NCBI GenBank assembly: GCA_032719365.1
Contig: CM064867.1
Coordinates: 60,142,601-60,206,600 of the forward strand
Origin: Prinsepia uniflora
Taxonomy: Eukaryota; Streptophyta; Magnoliopsida; Rosales; Rosaceae
Direction: 5' to 3'
DNA: 64,000 bases
Shown here: piece after piece, positions 55,494 to 64,000 of the stretch
How positions within the stretch are numbered: the first letter of the stretch is position 1
How the letters are laid out: every line of letters starts with the position of its first letter
Program-made: the position numbers and the translations under genes
The notes under the pieces: model-generated
Seen by the model: the letters and a program-made list of their open reading frames with translations, nothing else
The model's database searches: none
Told to the model about the DNA's origin: nothing

Positions 55494-57965
55494 GGACAGG
55501 ACCCGTCCCAACTGGACTTTGATAAGGGTGCTCGGTCCGGCTCCCGTCTGACAAGTCAACCGAAGTCCCGAAACTACCCTTCAACACTTTTCAGACAAGG
55601 GATAACTACACTGATTTCCGCTCATGCGACCTCTCGATCAGCCTCGAACGTCGTGCCACGGCCTGAAGGGTCATCAAAATAGGAAAGGTGTGAGTGGACA
55701 AAAATAATATGATTTAAAAATACATTTATCAAAATACATCATTTACCCTCCAGTTTATCAAACCATGCATGCTTAGAATCAAACATATGAATCACAGGCT
55801 TTCAAGCCAAATCACATGAAAAGTATCAAATCTCGGCTCTCAAGCCAAACACATGAATCATTTTATAGAACCATTTTATCATAAAATAAATCATATAACT
55901 TGGGAATTACACATCCGAGGGTCCAATGGGAATTACACATCCAGAGTTGTCATCCTGCTGGGAATTACACATCCAGCCCTGCTAGGAATTCCAATTCCAC
56001 ATCCAGCCTCACCGGGAATTACACATCCGGTCCCTCCGGGAATTACACATCCGGAGTCCCTCCGGGAATTACACATCTGGAGTCCATCTGGGAATTACAC
56101 ATCTGGGGGTACTGAACATCAATACAAAATCAAAATCTTTATTTCAAAATCATCATTAAAACCATGTCAAAATCATTTATCACGGGGTCTCAAGCCCAAA
56201 TCTCATTTTCACGCAAATCCATGCAACTGCAACCTAAGTTGCCATTTTCACATAAATTCGTAAAATAATCGAAAAAATTAAAAATCCATCAACTCAATTT
56301 CCCAACTCATAATCCAAGTTAAAACCAATCTCAAATCCCAGGCCTTCGCCCAAAACAACAATTTCACAGTTTCTCGAAAAACGTACCCAAAACACTGATT
56401 AAAATAATCATGGCACGAAAAATCGTGCAACAAATCATGTATAACATTTAACTATGCATGCATATCAATTTATAAAACAAACGTCCACTCACACACCGTC
56501 CAAACCGCTCGCTTTCCGAGCTGCACTCGTTTCCGTAATTTTTGGTACCTTCCAGGAATCTCTAATCCTGTCCAAAATCATTATTCAGGGTCACTAATGA
56601 CTTAATTAACATAATATTAATTTCCCATAATTTGTTGGGAATGAATTACGAATTAAAAACGTAACATAAACCTTCAGACCCTCGAAACAATATCGAAACG
56701 GTGTCCGATTAACTCGAAACCAACGCCAAAATGTTCTTTACATTGCATAAAACAAAAAGTTATGTTGAACTCACCTCGGGAATCTTGCCCACGCGCCCTC
56801 ACGCGCCGCCGTGAGAGGCTGCGCGTGAAACCCACGTGCCTGCTACAATGCATCATCCTTACCCGTTTAATTGATAAACGAATCCTACAACCCGCGTACC
56901 GACCCAATTCCATTCCTATCAATTCTGCATCAATTTCGACAATTGAACCATCCATTAGCATCGTTATGGATCCAATTAAGTTTCTGTAAGCCCAATTACA
57001 TAAACACTTACCTCAATCCTTCAAATAGAAGTCGACTTTTCGAAGAACATAATCGTACTGTTCATCGTCCAATCTCCATAAATTCTTATTGTTTTCTTTT
57101 TATTGGTGCACCAGAAGCTTCATGGGATCCTAATAAACATATTTCCAAGTCCAATTTCATCGTTCCATGTCTCCAATCCATTCGACTCAAGCTCGAAAAT
57201 CCAAAGTTCTCACCCTTTCTGTTCTAAGGAAAAACGACCCCAATTCCTTTCAAGTTTCATTGGGTTCGACTCGGTTTGAGCTCAAGAACCTTAATCCAAG
57301 GTCAATTTCACTCATGAATGTCCACAAATTCAAATTCTACATTGATGCTCATCAAGGGTTTTCGGGTTTCTAAGTTTGGTTTCTCTGGGTTTTTCTTCCC
57401 CTTTTCTTTTCTATATTTCCTCACGATTTCACTCTCAATTGCATCAGGTTCTCAATTGGTTTTGGTTGCTGGGAAGATCAATCAGATAGTGTGTGTTCTC
57501 TGTTTTTCCCTCTGCTCACAAACCGTTTAAATGTTGTTTTGAACACAATTATTAAGCATGAGGATTCAAGTCATGCCACCAATCTGTCAAGTGTGGTGAC
57601 AAATGTCACCACGAAACCAATTCTCATCCAATTTAGCGGGCACAGGTGTCCCTAACTCAGTTAACACCTCGTTAATATGTCTGAATCAGCCAGGGCTAGT
57701 CAATTTACCATTTTGCCCCCTACACCAACAATTTCCAAAATACCCCTCACAATTCTAGACCCATAACTTCCGCGTCCGAACTCCGATCGACGCATGCCAT
57801 CTGTCTACAGATTCAACGTCCCAAGACCTATCCAACGGTACTTACGGAAAGTCCAAACAAGGTCCCGATCAAAAAGTCAACTTTCGGCCTTTATAACAGG
57901 GGGCAAAATCGTCCTTTCCTTCAAATTTTCCATACTTTCCTTTTTCGAATTTCCGAGTCGTTACA
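55494..57965 (-). repeat. Inner solo LTR of the same family
   Basis: About 2472 bp, nearly the same as 60520-62885 over its length. It starts GGACAGGACCC (TG of the usual start changed or lost) and ends GTCGTTACA. Flanks TGCTG and ACTAC do not match, so no target duplication supports a simple insertion. It contains the exact 12-base inverted boxes GTGTGAGTGGAC (55688-55699) and GTCCACTCACAC (56483-56494), and GTGGTGACA-AA-TGTCACCAC at 57593-57612. Confidence 0.82.
55895..56110 (-). repeat. Minisatellite of GGGAATTACACATCCGG units
   Basis: About nine units of 17-27 bp with variable spacers (AGTCC, TCC, GTCATCCTGCT and others). Shorter arrays of the same unit are at 55410-55490, 57966-58030 and 60928-61096. 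They sit at the array position of this LTR family. Confidence 0.9.
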
Positions 57966-59889
57966 ACTACACATCCAGCCTCACCGGGAATTACACATCC
58001 GGAGTCCTTACGGGAATTACAAATCTGGGGGCACAGAACACCAATACAAAATCAAAATCTTTATTTCAAAATCATCATTAAAATCATGTCAAAACCATTT
58101 ATCATGGGGTCTTATGCCCAAATCTCATTTTCACGCAAATCCATGCAACCGCAACCTAAGCTGCCATTTTCACATAAATTTGTAAAATATCCGAAAAACA
58201 TTACAAATCCATCAACTCAATTTCCCAACTCATAATCCAAGTTAAAACCAATCTCAAATCCCGGGCCTTCACCCAAAATAACAATTTCACAGTTTCTCGA
58301 AAAACGTGCCCAAAACACTGATTAAAATAATCATTAAATCCAGAAATAATCATGTCAAATCATTGCAGCGCAAATCATACAATAAATCATGTAAAACATT
58401 TAACTATGCATGCATATAAATTTATAAAACAAAAGTCTACTCACACATCGTCCAAACAGCTCGCTTTCCGAGCTACACACGTTTCCGTAATTTCCGGTAC
58501 CTTCTAGGAATCTCGAATCCTGTCCAAAATAATTACCCAGGGTCACAAATGACTTAATTAATTAACATCGTATTAATTTCCCATAATTTCCCGGGAATTA
58601 ATTACGAATTAAAAACGTAACATAAACCTTCGGACCCTCGAAACAATATCGAAACGGTGTCCGATTAACTTGAAACAAACGCTAAAATGTTCGTTATATT
58701 GCATAGAACAAAAGTCAAGTTGAACTCACCTCGAGAATCGTGCCCACGCGCCCACACGCGCCGCCGTGAGTGGCTGCGCGTGAAACCCACGTGCCTGCTA
58801 CAATGTATCATCCTTACCCGTACAACCCGTGAACAGACCTGATTCGATTCCAATCAATTCTGCATCAATTTCGACAATTGAACCGTCCATTAGCATTTTT
58901 ATGGATCCAATTAAGGTTTTGTAAACCCAATTACATAAACACTTACCTCAACCCTTCAAATAGAACTCGACTTTTGAAAGAACATAATCGTACTGTTCAT
59001 CGTCCAATCTCCATAAATTTTTATTGTTTTCTTTCAATTGGTGCACCAGGAAGCTTCATGGGATCCTAATAAACATATTTCCTAGTCCAATTTCATCGTT
59101 CCATGTCTCCAATCCATTCGACTCAAGCTCGAAAATTCAAAGCTCACCCTTTCTGTTCTAAGGCAAAACGACCCCAATTCACTTCAAGTTTGATTGGGTT
59201 CGACTCGGTTTGAGCACAAGAACCTAAATCCAAGGTCAATTTCACTCATGAATGTCCACAAATTCAAATTCGACATTAAGGGTTTTCAGGCTTCTAAGTT
59301 TGGTTTCTCTGGGTTTTTCTTCCCCTTTTCTTTTCTATATTTCCTCACGATTTCACTCTCAATTGCATCAGGTTCTCAATTGGTTTTGGTTGCTGGGAAG
59401 ATCAATCAGACAGTGTGTGTTCTCTGTTTTTCCCTCCGCTCACAAACCGTTTAAATGTTGTTTTGAACACAATTGTTAAGAATGAGGATTCAAGTCATGC
59501 CACCAATCTGTCAAGTGCGGTGACAAATGTCACCAGGAAACTAATTCTCATCCAATTTAGCAGGCACAGGTGTCCCTAACTCAGTTTAACACCTCATTAA
59601 TATGGTTGAATCAGCCAGGGCTAGTCAAATTACCATTTTACCCCTGCACCAACAATTACCAAAATACCCCTCACAATTCTAGACCCATAACTTCCGCGTC
59701 CGAACTCTGATCGACGCATGCCGCCTGTCTACAGATTCAGCGTCCCGAGACCTATCCAACTGTACTTACGGAAAGTCCAAACAAGATCTCGATCAAAAAG
59801 TCAACTTTCGACCCTTATAACCAAGGGCAAAATTGTCATTTCCTTCAAATTTTCCAAACTGTCCTTTTTCAAATTTTTGGGTCGTTACA

Positions 59890-59905
59890 ACCTTTCCCCC
59901 TTGGG
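59890..59905 (-). promoter_or_regulatory. Polypurine tract of the short-interior element
   Basis: ACCTTTCCCCCTTGGG next to the 3' LTR, followed by AATTTTGTCCCTGAAATT. Confidence 0.85.
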
Positions 59906-60504
59906 GAATTTTGTCCCTGAAATTCAGGTGTACCTCTCCAACAACAATCATGGAGACTCAATTCACATCCAATACCTCGGGTTCCCACATGAACCCTCGT
60001 TCAATGTACGCAACCATAATTACTTTTGCATCTTTTCCGGCTCATCCCGAGCCTTCATATCATATCATGACTCATTCTGAGTCCTAAAACTACTCCTAAC
60101 TCCTACTGAGTCCAAGTCCAATGTCTCGACTCCTTTCGAGTCTAAATTCAACATCCATTATCCATGCCACCACTAACATATCCGGTCACCTAGCAAACAC
60201 CCCTAGGCGAACCACATCCTATCAGGGTCTCCCAACACACATCAAACTAACTCCGGACTACCTCTGAGTTCCATTCGATATCTAAAATCCAAAGGTCACT
60301 CATCCGACCCATCCATATACCATATCGTAAACAACCATCCGGACCAACACATGTCCGACACAACCAGAACACGTGATATAATGTTCAACCCCCAATCCCG
60401 GGTCATAATTACTCCAGGAATTTCCGATACCCTCATATCCTATCTAATCACCAGGCCGCGCACAGGGCTCGTGTCTCGGAGGGATGGCAAATCAGAAACC
60501 AAAT

Positions 60505-60516
60505 GCTCTGATACCA
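60505..60516 (-). promoter_or_regulatory. Primer binding site, tRNA-Met type (short-interior element)
   Basis: GCTCTGATACCA, exact complement of TGGTATCAGAGC, 3 bases before the LTR at 60520. Confidence 0.93.
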
Positions 60517-60519
60517 ATT

Positions 60520-62885
60520 TGACAGGACCCGTCCCAACTGGACTTTGATAAGAGTGCTCGGTCCTGTTCCGGTCTGACAAGTGAACCGAAGTCCCGAAAC
60601 TACCCTTCATCACTTGTCAGACAAGGGATAATTGCACTGATTTCTGCTTCTGCCTCCGCCTCTCGATCAACCCCGAACGTCGAGCCACGGCCTTAAGGGT
60701 CATCAAAATAGGAAAGGTGTGAGTGGACAAAAATAATATAATTTAAAAATACATTTATCAAAATACATCATTTACCCTCCAGTTTATCAAACCATGCATG
60801 CATAGAATCAAACATATGAATCACCGGCTTCCAACCCAAATCACATGAAAAGTTTCAAATCTCGGCTCTCAAGCCAATCACATGAATCATTTTATAAAAC
60901 CATTTTATCATACAATAAAGCATATAACTCGGGAATTACACATCCGAGGATCCTCTGGAAATTACACATCCAGAGTCGTCATCCTACTGGGATCCAGCCC
61001 TGCTAGGAATTATACATACAGCCTCACCGGGAATTACATATCCGGTCCCTCTGAGAATTACACAACTGGAGTCCCTCCGGGAATTACACATTTGGGGGCA
61101 CTGAACATCATTACAAAATCAAAATCTTTATTTCAAAATCATCATTAAAACCATATCAAAACCATTTATCACGGGGTCTCAAGCCAAAATCTCATTTTCA
61201 CGCTCAATTTCCCAGCTCATAATCCAAGTTAAAACCAATCTCAAATCCCGGACCTTCGTCCAAAACTACAATTTGACAGTTTCTTGAAAAATGTGCCCAA
61301 CACACTGATTAAAATATTCATTAAATCCAGAAATAATCATGTCAAATCATGCAAAAAACCATGTAAAACATCTAACTATGCATGCATATCAATTTATAAA
61401 ACAAACGTCCACTCACACACTGTCCTAACCACTCGCTTTCCGAGCTGCACTCGTTTCCGTAATTTTCGGTACCTTCCAGCAATCTCGAATCCTGTCCAAA
61501 ATCATTATTCGGGGTCACTAATGACTTAATTAACATCATATTAATTTCCCATAATTTGTCGGGAATGAATTATGAATTAAAAACGTAACATAAACCTTCG
61601 GACCCTCGAAACAATATCGAAACGGTGTCTGATTAACTCGAAACCAACGCCAAAACGTTCGTTACATTGCATAAAACAAAAGTTATGTTGAACTCACCTC
61701 GGGAATCTTGCCCACGCGCCCTCACGCGCCGCCGTGAGAGGCTGCGCGTGAAACCCACGTGCCTGCTACAATGCATCATCCTTACCCGTTTAACTGATAA
61801 ACGAATCCTACAACCCGCGTACCGACCCAATTTCGATTCCTATCAATTCTGCATCAATTTCAACAATTGAACCATCCATTAGCATCGTTATGGATCCAAT
61901 TAAGTATCTGTAAGCCCAATTACATAAACACTTACCTCAATCCTTCAAATAGAAGTCGACTTTTCGAAGAACATAATCGTACTGTTCATCGTCCAATCTC
62001 CATAAATTCTTATTGTTTTCTTTTTATTGGTGCACCAGAAGCTTCATGGGATCCTAATAAACATATTTCCAAGTCCAATTTCATCGTTCCATGTCTCCAA
62101 TCCATTCGACTCAAGCTCGAAAATCCAAAGTTCTCACCCTTTCTGTTCTAAGGAAAAACGACCCCAATTCCTTTCAAGTTTCATTGGGTTCGACTCGGTT
62201 TGAGCTCAAGAACCTTAATCCAAGGTCAATTTCACTCATGAATGTCCACAAATTCAAATTCTACATTAATGCTCATCAAGGGTTTTTGGGTTTCTAAGTT
62301 TGGTTTCTCTGGGTTTTTCTTCCCCGTTTCTTTTCTATATTTCCTCACGATTTCAGTCTCAATTGCTTCAGGTTCTCAATTGGTTTTGGTTGCTGAGAAG
62401 ATCAATCAGATAGTGTGTGTTCTCTGTTTTTCCCTCTGCTCACAAACCGTTTAAATGTTGTTTTGAACACAATTATTAGGCATGAGGATTCAAGTCATGC
62501 CACCAATCTGTCAAGTGTGGTGACAAATGTTACCACGAAACCAATTCTCATCCAATTTAGCGGGCACAGGTGTCCCTAACTCAGTTTAACACCTCGTTAA
62601 TATGTCTGAATCAGCCAGGGCTAGTTACCATTTTACCCCCTACACCAACAATTACCAAAATACCCCTCACAATTCTAGACCCATAACTTCCACGTCCGAA
62701 CTCCGATCGACGCATGCCGTCTGTCTACAGATTCAACGTCCCGAGACCTATCCAACGGTACTTACGGAAAGTCCAAACAAGGTCCCGATCAAAAAGTCAA
62801 CTTTCGGCCTTTATAATAAGGGGCAAGATCGTCCTTTCCTTCAAATTTTCCAAACTTTCCTTTTTCGAATTTTCGGGTCGTTACA
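60520..62885 (-). repeat. Right LTR of the short-interior element (5' LTR)
   Basis: 2366 bp, TGACAGGACCC ... GGGTCGTTACA, uninterrupted. GC-rich block with CACGCGCC near 61713. Open stretches within it recur in the other LTR copies only because the LTR is repeated. Confidence 0.92.
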
Positions 62886-63043
62886 TGACTCCCCAGGTCA
62901 AAAGTTAACATTTTGCCAAATTCTTGGGGTAAAACGGTTATTTTACACCGTCCGTCCAAATTCTCTCAACTAATCCTTGATTAGTCATACTAAATCCATA
63001 ATTAATTAATATTTAATCCCAATATTCGGGACGGGTCATTATA
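62886..63043 (-). repeat. Right LTR of copy B, last segment
   Basis: Resumes after the TGACT duplication and matches 49058-49214, ending GACGGGTCATTATA. Confidence 0.9.
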
Positions 63044-63245
63044 GTTTTCCCCAAATAGGAAGGACAAAAATACTCAATTAGGTGCATGTTAAATTCCAAA
63101 GTAGTCTGTCTCAACTTGAATATTCTGGACCTGTAATTAATGTCAATTTGTGTTTTTAATTGGGAAAAAGATGATTTTCCCTTAATTTTGGAGGGGTCAC
63201 TTATTCAATTGTTTCTTGGAGGCACTTTTGGATATGGTTTTTTGA

Positions 63246-63360
63246 CAATTGCATAAGTCTTGAACTCACGACTTCGTAGATAGACGACACGTGTGAAATG
63301 GGCTTCGTACGAGGAAGTTAAGGCTCTAGAAGCTTGATGGGTATTTTGGACTTTTTAGCT
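63246..63360 (+). repeat. Relic of an LTR block in the host flank
   Basis: ACTCACGACTTCGTAGATAG then GACGACACGTG and ACGAGGAAGTTA follow the order of the block at 37811-37885 of copy A (GTCACGAGTTCATAGATAGG, GGCACGTTC, GAGGAAGAAGTTA). No LTR ends remain. Confidence 0.45.
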
Positions 63361-63452
63361 ATTGTGCTATTTTTAGAAGGAGATCAGATTCTTCTCATCT
63401 CTCCTTCTAATTTGGGACTTATCCATAACACACACCCTCACTCAGTCACTAT

Positions 63453-63522
63453 ATCTCTCTTTCTCTCTATCTCTCTCTCTCTCTCTCTCTCCCTCTCTCT
63501 CTCCCTTTCTTTCTCTCTCTCA
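63453..63522. repeat. CT microsatellite
   Basis: Long interrupted (CT)n with TTTCT and CCCT breaks. Confidence 0.95.
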
Positions 63523-64000
63523 CTTGTGAGACACTAAAAAGACCCTGAGGACTAGAACTTTGTTTTAATACCATTTCAACCATTTTGGTACCACTAATCG
63601 CATTCCTCTCATCAATACGATCAAGCACTTACCATCCATCAAAATAAAGGACCACAAAATAGCTCGGAACAGCAAAGGAAGCAAAATCTAACAATTACGA
63701 GCCTTTTTCCACAAAATCCAGTTATTGTCTTGCAATGATAGGCCTAGATTCTCATTCTTGTGGCTGAGTAGATGAACTTCCATTCTTAGAACATTTGATT
63801 AGGTAGAGAGATGATGAAATTATGAAAGGATTGAAATTTAGGAAAAAAATGGAGCTTTCTTGCGAGTCTCAGTGAACTAGACGGTGACACGTATCATCTT
63901 CTCCAGCAGAAATTTTAGAGACAAAATATTCTTTCAATGATGAAATATTCCTCCGATAATGAAAAGTTCTATTCTAGTTGAAAAAATAATTTGTTCCGGT

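Larger units (their letters stand above)
55003..59889 (-). repeat. Left LTR of the short-interior element (3' LTR), split by a solo LTR
   Basis: Segments 55003-55493 and 57966-59889 join to one LTR of about 2415 bp, collinear with 60520-62885. It carries the core GGTGACA-AA-TGTCACC at 59519-59534. Confidence 0.88.
59890..60519 (-). other. 630-bp non-coding internal domain with periodic hairpins
   Basis: No coding. Small inverted repeats: GGGTTC-CCACAT-GAACCC (59979-59996), GGCTC-ATCCC-GAGCC (60039-60053), GACTC-ATTCT-GAGTC (60069-60083), AACTC-CTACT-GAGTC (60098-60112) and GACTC-CTTTC-GAGTC (60128-60142). Spacing from the second on is 29-30 bases. Confidence 0.85.
55003..62885 (-). mobile_element. 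Non-autonomous LTR element with a 630-bp internal domain
   Basis: Perfect duplication TGACT on both sides, LTRs 55003-59889 (2.4 kb after removing an inner solo LTR) and 60520-62885 (2366 bp), tRNA-Met primer site at 60505-60516 and polypurine tract at 59890. Only 630 bp lie between the LTRs and no protein is encoded. TRIM elements have short LTRs, and LARDs have long internal regions; this one pairs long LTRs with a minimal interior. Confidence 0.9.
46544..63043 (-). mobile_element. Large non-autonomous LTR retrotransposon (LARD-type), copy B, with nested insertion
   Basis: Minus-strand element: left LTR 46544-49214, coding-free internal region 49215-52532, right LTR 52533-63043 interrupted by the element at 55003-62885. 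Flanks ATTTT (46539-46543) and GTTTT (63044-63048) match at four of five bases, consistent with an old target duplication. The internal region is homologous in blocks to that of copies A and C. Both outer LTR ends carry point changes (TA for TG at 46544, TATA for TACA at 63043). Confidence 0.88.
63049..64000. other. Host flank of copy B, no gene recognised
   Basis: AT-rich intergenic DNA. It contains a relic of an LTR block at 63246-63360 and a CT microsatellite at 63453-63522. The open frame over the microsatellite is a Leu-Ser repeat artefact. Confidence 0.5.

Noticed and set aside
55895..56110. CRISPR-like look of GGGAATTACACATCC repeats with variable spacers
   Set aside because: This is a plant LTR: spacers are short and related to each other, unit length varies, and the same array recurs in every LTR copy. 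It is a minisatellite.
57167..57373. Open frame shared with 62091-62297 and partly with 59194-59454
   Set aside because: All lie at the same place in copies of one LTR. Sharing follows from LTR duplication; there is no domain and the frame breaks in the third copy.
63334..63537. Open frame ending in a long Leu-Ser run
   Set aside because: Translation of a CT microsatellite; not a gene.

Overview
This window is nuclear DNA from a flowering plant, most likely a eudicot. The evidence is stacked LTR retrotransposons with tRNA-Met primer sites, an L1-type LINE, a CACTA transposon, and broken plant-type genes (an intron-containing histone H2A.X and an ANTH clathrin adaptor) with normal GT-AG introns. 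I see no intact host gene, tRNA gene or rRNA gene. Nearly everything from 1 to 20.5 kb and from 37.6 to 63.0 kb is transposon.

Left block (1-20.5 kb). A non-autonomous LTR element on the minus strand (copy C: internal part 1-2008 and about 13335-13975, LTR 13976-16767) sits in an older LTR (D, 16768-18472). Copy C is split by an unclassified AT-rich sequence. That sequence is split in turn by a Gypsy element (2527-12302, minus strand, perfect 5-bp target duplication) with a recognisable but inactivated gag-pol.

Middle block (20.5-37.6 kb). A histone H2A.X pseudogene (two exons, 20580-20732 and 31216-31428) has a 10.3-kb CACTA element (20909-31181, 3-bp duplication GAT) in its intron. The CACTA element holds a degenerate LINE (about 21480-27480), captured exons of an ANTH/CALM clathrin-assembly gene (28185-28746), a further exon-like segment, and a 0.93-kb Mutator-like non-autonomous insertion. 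The stretch 31.4-37.6 kb is AT-rich intergenic DNA with small repeats.

Right block (37.6-64 kb). A complete non-autonomous LTR element on the plus strand (37618-46280, duplication CAACA) lies 263 bp from a related element on the minus strand (46544-63043). The right LTR of the latter is broken by a third family (55003-62885, duplication TGACT), which has 2.4-kb LTRs but only 630 bp of internal DNA. One of its LTRs contains a further solo LTR.

Main unexplained signal. These LTR families differ in primary sequence but share one plan: a palindrome of the form GTGACA-NN-TGTCAC, inverted GTGAGTGGAC / GTCCACTCAC boxes with ATGCATGC flanking a family-specific repeat array, and a GTCTGAC...GTCAGAC inverted repeat near the PBS-side end. 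Several arrays, and the internal DNA of the coding-free elements, are made of small inverted repeats spaced about 30 bp apart whose two arms change together. This suggests structured non-coding RNA, or DNA palindromes kept symmetrical by template switching, in elements that carry no protein and may depend on Gypsy-type enzymes.
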